Shown here: piece after piece, positions 23,402 to 31,742 of the stretch
How positions within the stretch are numbered: the first letter of the stretch is position 1
How the letters are laid out: each line of letters starts with the position of its first letter
The notes under the pieces: generated by a model
Told to the model about the DNA's origin: nothing
Database searches by the model: none
What the model saw: only the letters and a program-made list of their open reading frames with translations
Program-made: the position numbers and the translations under genes
NCBI GenBank assembly: GCA_001603955.1
Contig: LVAA01000090.1
Location: forward strand, 1-32,689
Direction of reading: 5' to 3'
Length of the DNA: 32,689 nt
DNA from: Syntrophobacterales bacterium Delta_02
GTDB taxonomy: Bacteria > Desulfobacterota > Syntrophorhabdia > Syntrophorhabdales > Syntrophorhabdaceae

Positions 23402-24371
23402 CAGGAAAAGATTGACTCTCAAGCCTTTGCGGGAGAGGATCCATGACCTCGATGCGGGTGTTGTGCTTCCCCTCGGGACGGCGGGCACATGGAGCCATCC
23501 CGGGATTCGGGAAACGGCCCGGTACATGGTCAGGGCAAGGAAGGCCCGGGGCAACATCGTCATGATGGTTGGCGGCCACGTTATCCGTTCCGGTGTCCAG
23601 AGATACATCATCGACCTCATGGAGCGAGGGTATATCACGTGTTTTTCAACGAACGGCGCCGGGATGATCCACGATTACGAATTCGCCCTCATCGGGGCCA
23701 CGACGGAAAGCGTGGCGCGCTACATCAGGGAGGGTCAGTTTGGTCTGTGGGAGGAAACGGGCGGGATCAATGATATTGTCAACAGGTCCTACGGAGAGGG
23801 CGCAAGCGGTATGGGTGCGGCCGTGGGAGAGGCCATTGACCGGGGTGATTTTCCCTACAAGGATATCAGTGTCTTTGCGGCATGCCATCGCCTGGGCATA
23901 CCGGCAACGGTCCATATAGGGATCGGGTATGACATAATCCACGAGCATCCCAACTTTGACGGTGCGGCCTCGGGGGCTGCCTCCTACGTGGATTTCCTGA
24001 AGTATGTCGAGGTTATCAGGAATATAGAAGGGGGTGTGGTCATGAACTTCGGCAGTGCCGTCATGGCACCCGAGGTCTTTCTCAAGGCCCTCAGCATGGC
24101 CCGGAATGTTGCCAGGGCCGAGGGTGCGTCTATCACGGATCTCACGACCCTTGTATGTGATGTCCACGAATTGCCGGACAGGATAGAAGGGGAACCCTCG
24201 AAACAGGATGCGAGGTACTACTTCAGACCATGGAAGACGATGCTTGTCAGGACCGTCGCGGACGGCGGCAGGAGCTACTACGTCGCCGGCCGCCACGCGG
24301 ATACGATACCGGCGCTATGGTCATCGGTCAACGATATCGAAGGAACATCGACCCCTTCCGCAAAGCCTTGA
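23391..24371 (+). CDS. Deoxyhypusine-synthase-like protein
   Basis: A 326-residue protein resembling the deoxyhypusine synthase fold: a Rossmann-like NAD-binding protein with ARGNIVMMVGGHVIRSG, FSTNGAGMIHDYEFALIGATTE, and VHIGIGYDIIHEHPNFDGA, then GGVVMNFGSAVMAPEVFLKAL. True deoxyhypusine synthase modifies eukaryal and archaeal eIF5A, which bacteria lack. Bacterial relatives act on other amines or are uncharacterised, so the role is open. It overlaps the fused regulator-phosphatase gene by 11 bases, and the nucleotidyltransferase gene follows 10 bases after its stop, so it belongs to the sugar operon. It might act on an NAD-linked step of sugar or polyamine modification. I recognise the family only by pattern. 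Confidence 0.75.
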   Translation: MLFDRKRLTLKPLRERIHDLDAGVVLPLGTAGTWSHPGIRETARYMVRARKARGNIVMMVGGHVIRSGVQRYIIDLMERGYITCFSTNGAGMIHDYEFALIGATTESVARYIREGQFGLWEETGGINDIVNRSYGEGASGMGAAVGEAIDRGDFPYKDISVFAACHRLGIPATVHIGIGYDIIHEHPNFDGAASGAASYVDFLKYVEVIRNIEGGVVMNFGSAVMAPEVFLKALSMARNVARAEGASITDLTTLVCDVHELPDRIEGEPSKQDARYYFRPWKTMLVRTVADGGRSYYVAGRHADTIPALWSSVNDIEGTSTPSAKP

Positions 24372-24381
24372 GGAGCCTGCG

Positions 24382-24852
24382 ATGAAGATTTATACAGTTG
24401 ACAAACTCGCCAGAAAGATTGAGAATAGCAAAAACAGGGGTAAGAAGGTTGTGCTCTGTCATGGATGTTTTGACCTCATGCATCCAGGTCACATAAAGTA
24501 CTTTCAAGCCGCAAAGAAGATGGGCGACATTCTGGTTGTGACCGTTACCCCTGACAGATATGTTGACAAGGGGCCGGGTAGACCTGTGTTTAATGAACAA
24601 CTGCGCGCCGAGTCCATAGCCGCTCTGCAGTGCGTCAATTACGTGGCGATCAATGAATGGCCTACAGCAGAGGAAACGCTGAGACTGCTGAGACCCGACA
24701 TATACGTCAAGGGCCAGGAATTCGAGAAACTCGAAGACAAGACCGGCAAAATCCAAAAAGAGAGCGAAGTCATCAAGGAGATAGGTGCGGAGCTCAGGTT
24801 TACCCATGAAATAGTCTTCTCGTCGACGCGGTTGCTAAGAGAATACTTCTGA
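24382..24852 (+). CDS. Nucleotidyltransferase, HldE C-domain-like (RfaE2)
   Basis: A 156-residue cytidylyltransferase-fold protein that should couple a sugar-1-phosphate to a nucleotide. Seen: GCFDLMHPGHIKYF with an intact HxGH motif (His34 to His37), KGPGRPVFNEQLRAESIAALQ, VKGQEFEK, and the C-terminal SSTRLLREYF, which corresponds to the ISTT/SSS-type motif. It resembles the second domain of HldE, which makes ADP-heptose. The ATG at 24382 has GAGGAG 6 bases upstream. The next gene encodes a close paralogue of this domain with a broken HxGH, so this protein probably carries the activity. The base and sugar are unproven. Confidence 0.88.
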   Translation: MKIYTVDKLARKIENSKNRGKKVVLCHGCFDLMHPGHIKYFQAAKKMGDILVVTVTPDRYVDKGPGRPVFNEQLRAESIAALQCVNYVAINEWPTAEETLRLLRPDIYVKGQEFEKLEDKTGKIQKESEVIKEIGAELRFTHEIVFSSTRLLREYF

Positions 24853-24881
24853 AGAGGAGAACTGCTATCAAACGGAAAATA

Positions 24882-26393
24882 TTGCTCATCAATGACCTTA
24901 TCAGTATAGTTTTCCGGCTCAAAGAGGCAGGCAAGACGGTTGTACAGAGTCATGGTGTATTTGATCTTGTCCATCCGGGGATAATCAAGCACCTCGAAGA
25001 GGCGAAGACCCAGGGAGATGTTCTTGTTGTTACCATCATCAGGGACAAAGACGTCCGCCGCGGACCGGGAAGACCAATCTTCCCCGAAGAGCTGAGGGCG
25101 CAGAATGTTGCTTCCCTGCAGCAGGTAGACTACGTGTGTATCGTCGAAGAAGCGACCCCGTTCGAATGTGTCAGGAGGATCAAACCGGACATATTCGCCA
25201 AAGGGCAGGCCTACAAGGAAAGGGACCGCAAGATCCACGACAAGATCTACGAGGAGGAGAAGGAGTTTTACTTCGGGAAGAGCACCATATATGAAACGCA
25301 GGGGTTCTCATTCAGTTCTTCCAACCTGATCAACAACTTCCTCGACCTTTATTCCGCGGAGACCAAAGATTTCTTGATAAGGTTTGCCAGCCGATACAGT
25401 TTCGAAGATGTGACCGGACGGCTGGAGTCGCTGAGAAAGATGAACGTCCTCCTCATCGGGGACGGAATTATCGATGAGTATCACTATTGCGCCGCACTGG
25501 GAAGGTCCTCGAAGACCCCGATCGTTGTCAACAAGTACATCGGGCAGGAGGAGTTCGCGGGGGCCGTCTTCATCATCGCTAATCACATAGCCGGAATGTG
25601 CGAGAAGGTCCACCTCGTAACCCTCCTCGGCAAGAAGGATTCACGGGAGGATTTCATACTCAGCAATCTCAAGCCCAATGTGGAGCCCAGGTTCTTCTAC
25701 CGTGATGACGGGCCCACGATCGTGAAGAAACGGTACGTGAACCAGTACCTGAACCAGAAACTGTTCGAGATCAATTACCTCAACGAGAACTATATCAATG
25801 GGAATTGCGAAAGCGGAATAATCAACTATCTGAAGAAGGTGGTACCCCGGTACGATCTTGTCCTGGTGTCCGATTTCGGCCACGGTTTCATAACGGAAAG
25901 GATCATCAAGACCATATCGAAGTATGCCACCATGTTCGCCGTGAATACCCAGACCAATGCGGCCAACACGGGTTACAATATGATCACGAAGTATAAGAGG
26001 CCAAATTTCGTTTGTCTCGATGAGACGGAGGCGCGGCTTGCCACGCAGGACAAGTTCTCGGATATCGGCGACATTGCGAAAAGGATAGCGTCAAAGCTGA
26101 ACAGCGATTTTCTCATCGTCACGCTTGGCAAGAAGGGTTCCATAGGGGTGAATAAGAACGGCGAGATCAACTATACACCGGTTTTTTCCACGAAGGTCGT
26201 AGACACCGTCGGTGCGGGCGACGCCTTTTTCGCCTTCACGGCCCCGTGTTTCGCGAAGGGCATGCCTCTCGATTTTGTCTCCTTTATCGGCAATTCCGTG
26301 GGTGCCCTTGCGGTGCAGATCATCGGGAACAAGAAGCCCGTCGAGAAACACGAACTCCTGGAATTCATTCACACGATTCTCAACCAGCGGTGA
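24882..26393 (+). CDS. Nucleotidyltransferase-PfkB kinase fusion (HldE-like, domains reversed)
   Basis: About 503 residues. The N-terminal 150 form a nucleotidyltransferase domain paralogous to the preceding gene; its motif reads HPGI (31-34) where HPGH is expected, so catalysis is doubtful. Residues about 186-500 form a PfkB (ribokinase-like) kinase ending in DTVGAGDAFFAF, with catalytic Asp447. E. coli HldE has the kinase first and the transferase second, so the order is reversed. The kinase would phosphorylate a heptose phosphate at C1. The start is unclear: TTG 24882 is the first common start codon, yet GAGGAG (24854-24859) points to an ATC at 24867, which would give M-KRKILLIND. It lies 29 bases after the previous gene. 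Confidence 0.88.
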   Translation: MLINDLISIVFRLKEAGKTVVQSHGVFDLVHPGIIKHLEEAKTQGDVLVVTIIRDKDVRRGPGRPIFPEELRAQNVASLQQVDYVCIVEEATPFECVRRIKPDIFAKGQAYKERDRKIHDKIYEEEKEFYFGKSTIYETQGFSFSSSNLINNFLDLYSAETKDFLIRFASRYSFEDVTGRLESLRKMNVLLIGDGIIDEYHYCAALGRSSKTPIVVNKYIGQEEFAGAVFIIANHIAGMCEKVHLVTLLGKKDSREDFILSNLKPNVEPRFFYRDDGPTIVKKRYVNQYLNQKLFEINYLNENYINGNCESGIINYLKKVVPRYDLVLVSDFGHGFITERIIKTISKYATMFAVNTQTNAANTGYNMITKYKRPNFVCLDETEARLATQDKFSDIGDIAKRIASKLNSDFLIVTLGKKGSIGVNKNGEINYTPVFSTKVVDTVGAGDAFFAFTAPCFAKGMPLDFVSFIGNSVGALAVQIIGNKKPVEKHELLEFIHTILNQR

Positions 26394-26396
26394 CGC

Positions 26397-26981
26397 ATGA
26401 AAGAATTTGTCAGGAAATATCCGGGGATATTCGTCGATGTGATCGGTTCCATAGATTACACGGATGCTTCAGGACACGCGGGACCCGTCGATGACGGTAT
26501 TGAGGCGTCGTGTCTCCTCATCGAGGAGCAATCCCGAAAGAACGGCAAGGTAATCTTCATTGGAAACGGGGGAAGCGCGGCAATTTCGAGCCATATGTCC
26601 ATAGACTTCTGGAAGAATGGCAACATTCCCTCCATGTCCTTCAATGATGGTGCCATGCTCACGTGTCTCGGAAACGATTATGGGTATGACAGGGTCTTCG
26701 AGAAGCCCATAGAGATGTTCATGAAGAGGGAGGATGTCCTCATTGCCATCAGCAGTTCGGGCAGGTCACCGAACATCCTCAACGGGGTGCAGGCGGCGGC
26801 GAAGATAGGGAGTCCGGTCATAACTCTTTCCGGTTTCGACGGGGACAATCCCCTGCGAGGCATGGGTTCCTTGAACTTTTATGTGCCGGCGGGCAAATAT
26901 GGTTTTGTTGAGATTATCCACCAGTACATATGTCACTGGATACTTGATTCCATCCTCTACAGCAGATCGATATACAAATAA
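26397..26981 (+). CDS. SIS-domain isomerase, GmhA-like
   Basis: A 194-residue SIS-fold protein, the same length as GmhA (192), which turns sedoheptulose-7-phosphate into heptose-7-phosphate. Seen: the phosphate loop GNGGSAAISSH (56-66), SSSGRSPNIL, and the late helix IIHQYICHW, whose second His aligns with catalytic His180 of E. coli GmhA. The catalytic Glu65 of E. coli aligns with Asp70, a conservative but notable change. It starts 3 bases after the kinase fusion, within the operon. It could isomerise another ketose phosphate. Confidence 0.87.
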   Translation: MKEFVRKYPGIFVDVIGSIDYTDASGHAGPVDDGIEASCLLIEEQSRKNGKVIFIGNGGSAAISSHMSIDFWKNGNIPSMSFNDGAMLTCLGNDYGYDRVFEKPIEMFMKREDVLIAISSSGRSPNILNGVQAAAKIGSPVITLSGFDGDNPLRGMGSLNFYVPAGKYGFVEIIHQYICHWILDSILYSRSIYK

Positions 26982-27002
26982 AGGACAAGGAGAGGCCATA
27001 TC

Positions 27003-28001
27003 ATGACGAGATCACAGAAGGTCCTTGTTACAGGCGGCGCGGGATACGTGGGTGCCGTACTGATACCGAAACTCCTTCGAAAGGGGTACGAGGTCAAAGT
27101 ATTCGACCTGTTCCTCTACGGAGAGGACGTGCTCGACAGCGTCAAGGACGATCCGAAACTCAGGAAGGTGAAGGGCGACATCAGGGACAGAAAGCTCCTG
27201 GAAAAGGAGATTCCCGGCTATGATACAGTGATACACCTCGCCTGTATATCCAACGACCCGAGTTACGAATTGGACCCTGACCTGGGCAAATCGATCAATT
27301 ACGACGCCTTCATTCACCTCGTGGATGTGGCCAAGAAGGCAGGCGTGAAGAAGTTCATTTATGCATCGAGTTCAAGTGTGTACGGTGTCAAGGATGTTTC
27401 CGATGTCACGGAGGACCTGCCTCTCGAGCCCCTCACGGATTACTCAAAATACAAGGCACTCTGTGAGGACATACTTCTGAAAGAGGCGAGAGACGATTTC
27501 GTTGTTTCCATCATACGTCCTTCCACAGTTTGCGGGTATTCTCCCAGGCTCCGCCTGGACCTCACAGTGAACATCCTCACCAATCATGCTATCAACAAGG
27601 GGGAGATCACCGTCTTCGGCGGCGAGCAGATGCGGCCAAACCTCCATATCGAAGACATGACCGACTTCTATGCCTTTCTGCTCGAGGTCCCCGACGAAAA
27701 GATACACAAGAAGATCTATAATGTCGGTTATGAGAACTACAAGGTGAAGGAGATCGCCGAAATGGTGAAAAAGGTGATCGATCCCGCCCTGCCTATCATA
27801 ACGACGCCCTCCGATGACAACCGGTCCTACCAGGTATCGTCGAAGAAGGTTAAGCAGGCCCTCGGATACGTGCCGAGTCATACCATTGAGGACGCCATCC
27901 TTGACCTCAAGAAGGCCTTCGATGAAGGCAAGATACCCGATTCGATGAATGACATCAGGTACTACAACATAAAGACCATGCAGGCCGTTGATCTGAAATA
28001 A
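27003..28001 (+). CDS. NAD-dependent nucleotide-sugar epimerase (extended SDR)
   Basis: A 332-residue extended short-chain dehydrogenase. Seen: the NAD loop TGGAGYVG (10-17), DIRD, ASSSSVYG, the catalytic YSKYK (YxxxK), and RPSTVCGYSPRLR in the substrate half. The SSSVYG context lacks the Asp-Glu pair of 4,6-dehydratases (TDEVYG), which favours an epimerase or dehydrogenase. AAGGAGAGG lies 7 bases before the ATG. In this operon it probably oxidises or epimerises the NDP-sugar before the aminotransferases act. Confidence 0.9.
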   Translation: MTRSQKVLVTGGAGYVGAVLIPKLLRKGYEVKVFDLFLYGEDVLDSVKDDPKLRKVKGDIRDRKLLEKEIPGYDTVIHLACISNDPSYELDPDLGKSINYDAFIHLVDVAKKAGVKKFIYASSSSVYGVKDVSDVTEDLPLEPLTDYSKYKALCEDILLKEARDDFVVSIIRPSTVCGYSPRLRLDLTVNILTNHAINKGEITVFGGEQMRPNLHIEDMTDFYAFLLEVPDEKIHKKIYNVGYENYKVKEIAEMVKKVIDPALPIITTPSDDNRSYQVSSKKVKQALGYVPSHTIEDAILDLKKAFDEGKIPDSMNDIRYYNIKTMQAVDLK

Positions 28002-28029
28002 CCGCCAGCTCACACCAAGGAGACTATTG

Positions 28030-29130
28030 ATGGAAGTCAAGTATTCTTATCTTGAAGAACAGTTTAGGGACCATGCCGCGATATTCGCCGATCTGGACAA
28101 GCTGATACAAAGTGGTGATTACACTCTCGGCAAGCCCGTCGTCGAGTTCGAGGAGAAGTTCGCCGCGCTTATCGGCACGAAATACGCGTTGGGTGTCAAT
28201 TCGGGAACGGATGCGCTTTTCCTTTCACTGAAGGCCTTGAATGTGGGGCCCGGCGACGAGGTCATCACCAGCCCGAACACGTTCATCGCGACGGTGGGCG
28301 CCATCGTGGCCGCGGGGGCCAAACCCGTTTACGTGGACGTGACGGAAGAGTTTACCATCAACCCGGCGCTCATAGAAAAGGCGATCACAAAGAACACCAA
28401 AGTCATCATGCCCGTGCACTACGCGGGCCATCCCGCCGACATGAAAGAGATCGTGGCGATCGCCGAAAAGCATGGCCTCAAGGTCATCGAGGATTCTTGC
28501 CAGGCCATCGGCGCATCCGTCGACGGCAGGTGGGTTGGTACCTTCGGGGTGACAGGCGCCTTCAGCCTCCATCCTTTGAAGAACCTGAATGTCTGGGGAG
28601 ACGGCGGCATGATCGTGACGAGTTCGGAAGAGGTCCGGGACCGTCTCATTCTTCTCAGGAATCACGGTCTCTTGAACCGGGACGAGGTGGGAATCTACGG
28701 TTATAACAGCCGCCTCGACTCCCTTCAGGCCGTGGTAGGGAATCATCTCATCAAGGACATACACGTGATAACGGAGAACAGGATCAAGTGGGCAAACAAG
28801 CTCGATGCCGCGCTCCACGGTTACAAGGGCTGCATCACCATACCGGAGCGTCGCACCCACAAGCGGTATGTCTTCCATCTGTACATGATGAGGGTGGAGA
28901 GGAGAGACGAACTCCTCGCCCATCTTCTCAAGAACGGTGTGGATGCCAAGGTGCACTACCCGATACCGATGCACCTCCAGCCCGCGGCTGCAGGGCAGGG
29001 ATACAAGAAAGGCGACTTCCCGGTCACGGAATCCCAGAGCGCATCGCTCATCACGCTCCCCGTGCACCAGCACTTGAGCTCCGAGCAGGTCGATTACATG
29101 ATCGAGGTGGTGAAGGGGTTCTATTCATGA
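28030..29130 (+). CDS. DegT/DnrJ/EryC1/StrS aminotransferase, copy 1
   Basis: A 366-residue PLP-dependent sugar aminotransferase. Seen: GVNSGTDALFLSLKAL (PLP phosphate contact), PNTFIATVGAIVAAGAKPVYVDV, the PLP-ring Asp in VIEDSCQAIGA, and the Schiff-base Lys184 in FSLHPLKNLNVWGDGG, then RNHGLLNRDEV and YNSRLDSLQA. It should transfer an amino group from glutamate to a keto-sugar nucleotide. AAGGAGA lies 5 bases before the ATG. Its stop overlaps the start of a second, similar aminotransferase (ATGA), so the pair probably arose by tandem duplication. Confidence 0.93.
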   Translation: MEVKYSYLEEQFRDHAAIFADLDKLIQSGDYTLGKPVVEFEEKFAALIGTKYALGVNSGTDALFLSLKALNVGPGDEVITSPNTFIATVGAIVAAGAKPVYVDVTEEFTINPALIEKAITKNTKVIMPVHYAGHPADMKEIVAIAEKHGLKVIEDSCQAIGASVDGRWVGTFGVTGAFSLHPLKNLNVWGDGGMIVTSSEEVRDRLILLRNHGLLNRDEVGIYGYNSRLDSLQAVVGNHLIKDIHVITENRIKWANKLDAALHGYKGCITIPERRTHKRYVFHLYMMRVERRDELLAHLLKNGVDAKVHYPIPMHLQPAAAGQGYKKGDFPVTESQSASLITLPVHQHLSSEQVDYMIEVVKGFYS

Positions 29131-30233
29131 GCATGACCGTCAAGTATCTTGACCTGCCCCGTCAGTTTCAGGATGAAGAGCTCTTTCGTCTGATAAGGTC
29201 GCAATTTGAGCGCTGTCAGTTCGTCATGGGTCCGGAAGTGGAGGAATTTGAAGCGAGATTTGCGGTTTTGTGCGGGGTGCCCCATGCCCTTGGCCTCAAT
29301 TCGGGAACGGATGCGATCTTTCTCGCTCTGAAGGCATTGGGTATTGGTCAGGGTGACGAAGTTATAACGGTACCCAATAGCTTTGTGGCGACGGCCGGGG
29401 CGATCGTCGCGGCCGGGGCGAAACCGGTCTTCGTCGACGTCGCCGCCGACTACAATATGGATGTGACGCTCATCGAGGGTGCGATCACCCCGCAGACAAA
29501 GGTGCTGTTGCCCGTGCACCTGACGGGAAACCCTGCGGATATGACGGTCATCATGGAGATAGCGAGGGAGCACAAACTCTTCGTTATAGAGGATGCAGCG
29601 CAGGCCGTAACGGCCGCGATCGACGGCAAACGTGTCGGTTCTTTCGGAGATGCGGGAGCTTTTAGCCTTCACCCCTTGAAGAACCTCAACGTGAGTGGTG
29701 ACGGTGGTGCCCTTACCACGGGGTCAGCAGACCTCTGTGAGAAGGTCAGGATGTTGAGGAACCACGGGCTGAAGAACCGCGACGAGATTGGATTTTTCGG
29801 GTATAACAGCCGGCTTGACACTATCCAGGCGATCGTGGCAAACCACGTGATGAAGAACGTCGATGCCGTGACAAAGACAAGGCAGAAGAACGCCGCCATC
29901 TATGATGAGGAATTTGCGGGTATGGAAGACCATGTCGTCCTGCCTCCGCGCCGCGCCGATGTGAAGCAGGTCTTCCATACCTATATAATCCGCGCGAAGA
30001 ACAGACCCGCTTTGATCGAACACCTGGCGGCGAGGGGAATAGAGACCAAGGTCCATTACCCCATGCCCATCCACCTCCAGAGACCCTGTCTGCAACTGGG
30101 CTACAAGCCCGGCGATTTCCCCGAATGCGAGAGACAGTCGGCGGAGATCCTGAGTTTGCCAGTGCATCAGCATCTCGAAGAGAAACAGATTCATTATGTC
30201 GCGAAAGAGGTAAAAGGTTTCTATAATGGATAG
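29127..30233 (+). CDS. DegT/DnrJ/EryC1/StrS aminotransferase, copy 2
   Basis: A 368-residue paralogue of the preceding gene with the same landmarks: LNSGTDAIFLALKALG, VPNSFVATAGAIVAAGAKPVFVDV, VIEDAAQAVTA, and Lys185 in FSLHPLKNLNVSGDGG. The copies differ in the ring-contact region (EDSCQA against EDAAQA) and in the N-terminal 45 residues, so they may act at different positions or on different sugars. The ATG at 29127 overlaps the stop of copy 1 and GAAGGGG lies upstream. Either two amino groups are added or one of them acts as a dehydratase-like relative; both keep the Lys, which favours the first. Confidence 0.93.
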   Translation: MSMTVKYLDLPRQFQDEELFRLIRSQFERCQFVMGPEVEEFEARFAVLCGVPHALGLNSGTDAIFLALKALGIGQGDEVITVPNSFVATAGAIVAAGAKPVFVDVAADYNMDVTLIEGAITPQTKVLLPVHLTGNPADMTVIMEIAREHKLFVIEDAAQAVTAAIDGKRVGSFGDAGAFSLHPLKNLNVSGDGGALTTGSADLCEKVRMLRNHGLKNRDEIGFFGYNSRLDTIQAIVANHVMKNVDAVTKTRQKNAAIYDEEFAGMEDHVVLPPRRADVKQVFHTYIIRAKNRPALIEHLAARGIETKVHYPMPIHLQRPCLQLGYKPGDFPECERQSAEILSLPVHQHLEEKQIHYVAKEVKGFYNG

Positions 30234-30270
30234 AGCCAGGGGCTAAAGCGAATATATAGTGGGAGGATCT

Positions 30271-30870
30271 ATGGAAAGCACGGGGGATACGATCACTCAG
30301 GCATACGGATCGATCATCGAAACGGCGAATTTTCTGGCCGAGCAGGGCGACCATGAACTGGCTTTGCACCTGACGCAGAAGGCATTGGAAGATCTTTATC
30401 TTCGGAAGGAAAAGGAAGAGGATTCCCCAGATGAGAGTGATGAGTCCAAAGCGCTCGAACTGCAATTGACGCAGAAATACCTGGAGTTCAGGGCAAGGAT
30501 TGATGATGGAAGAGCTCACAGGAAAAGCTACATAAAGACCCTCATAAACGCTTGCATAATTTGTCTGGTAGCTTCGTTAGGCATCATAATGACGGCGGTT
30601 ATTGTTGACAGGGCCGTGGTACGGCCAAGGGTGAATGGGCTTGTCAGCAGTACGGTACGACCATTGACCGATGAGGTGATCAGGCAGGTCCCGAAGATAA
30701 CAAAATCCCTGGACGATGCCATACAGAAAGTGTCGAAAGACCTCGTTGACAGGAAACTGATAAAGGTAATCGAGAAGAAGACCGAAGAAGTGGTGGTCGA
30801 GAATCTCCCGAGAGTGGTAGAGCAGACGTATGAGAAAAGACACCCTCAGGGAACGGAGCGAAAGAAGTAA
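30271..30870 (+). CDS. Unrecognised single-pass membrane protein
   Basis: A 199-residue protein I do not recognise. Residues 5-60 are helical and TPR-like (ETANFLAEQGDHELALHLTQKAL region), followed by an acidic stretch. One transmembrane helix lies at about 90-112 (LINACIICLVASLGIIMTAVIV). The last 80 residues are charged and amphipathic, ending in basic residues. By the positive-inside rule (RAHRKSYIK before the helix) the N-terminal part is probably cytoplasmic. GGGAGG lies 4 bases before the ATG at 30271. It sits between the aminotransferases and transketolase genes, so it may organise or couple the pathway at the membrane. Confidence 0.75.
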   Translation: MESTGDTITQAYGSIIETANFLAEQGDHELALHLTQKALEDLYLRKEKEEDSPDESDESKALELQLTQKYLEFRARIDDGRAHRKSYIKTLINACIICLVASLGIIMTAVIVDRAVVRPRVNGLVSSTVRPLTDEVIRQVPKITKSLDDAIQKVSKDLVDRKLIKVIEKKTEEVVVENLPRVVEQTYEKRHPQGTERKK

Positions 30871-30887
30871 GGTCAAGGGGAGTCGGA

Positions 30888-31742
30888 TTGACATCATTGA
30901 TTGGATTGTCCAGCAAAGAGTTAGAGAGAAAGGCCGCTCAGATACGAAGGGACCTGGTGGCAGTGAGTTTGCGCAACGGGGCGGGCCACATAGCGCCTTC
31001 CCTTTCGTGTGTAGACATTCTCGTTGCCCTTTATTACAGGATAATGAACCGCAATGGAGATCCTTCCTGGCAGGACAGAGATCGCTTTGTTTTCTCTAAG
31101 GCTCACGGTTGTTATGGCCTTTACGTCGTCCTCGCGGACATTGGGAGTGTAGAGAGAAGCGATTGGGAAGGGTTCTACGCCGGAAGTCCTCTTAAAGGGT
31201 GCTGTGAGATGGACATAAACCGTGGTGTAGAAGTTGGTTGCGGAGCTCTGGGGCACGGGTTGCCCATGGCTGTCGGTATGGCCTTTGGGGCCAAGCTGCG
31301 CCGGGTTCCATGGAGGGTCTATGTCCTTGTCGGCGACGGTGAGATGCAAGAAGGGTCCAACTGGGAGGCCATTCAGTTTGCCGTGAAGCACAGGCTGTCC
31401 AATCTCACCCTCATAATTGATGCTAACGGACTTCAGGCTATGGACAGCCTGGAGAATATCATGACCGTGGAAGGAAGAAAGGGAGATCTTCAGAAGAAGC
31501 TGCGGGCTTTCGGGATGGAAGTCAGAACGTGTAACGGCCACAGTGCGCGTAGCATAGTGAAAGCTATTGAAAGGTGGACGAAGAAGGAAGACCTGTCTTC
31601 CCCTCAGGCGCTGGTCGCCAGGACGGTGAAGGGATACGGGCTGCTGTGCATGGAGAACATCCCGAAATTTCATTTCCGCCTGCCGACGGACGAAGAGATG
31701 GAGATGGGTAATCGTTATGACGGAACCTGTGTTGAATTATAG
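30888..31742 (+). CDS. Transketolase, N-terminal (TPP-binding) subunit
   Basis: A 284-residue protein equal to the first domain of transketolase. Seen: SKAHGCYGLY, GALGHGLPMAVGMAFGAK, and the thiamine diphosphate motif from GDGEMQEGSNWE (149-160) to IIDANGLQ with Asn180. It would work as a complex with the next gene product to move two-carbon ketol units, for instance to form sedoheptulose-7-phosphate. It starts with TTG at 30888, with AAGGGGAG 5 bases upstream, so this rare start is well supported. Its 3' end overlaps the next gene by 26 bases. Split transketolases are known, but being in a sugar operon suggests a dedicated role. Confidence 0.9.
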   Translation: MTSLIGLSSKELERKAAQIRRDLVAVSLRNGAGHIAPSLSCVDILVALYYRIMNRNGDPSWQDRDRFVFSKAHGCYGLYVVLADIGSVERSDWEGFYAGSPLKGCCEMDINRGVEVGCGALGHGLPMAVGMAFGAKLRRVPWRVYVLVGDGEMQEGSNWEAIQFAVKHRLSNLTLIIDANGLQAMDSLENIMTVEGRKGDLQKKLRAFGMEVRTCNGHSARSIVKAIERWTKKEDLSSPQALVARTVKGYGLLCMENIPKFHFRLPTDEEMEMGNRYDGTCVEL

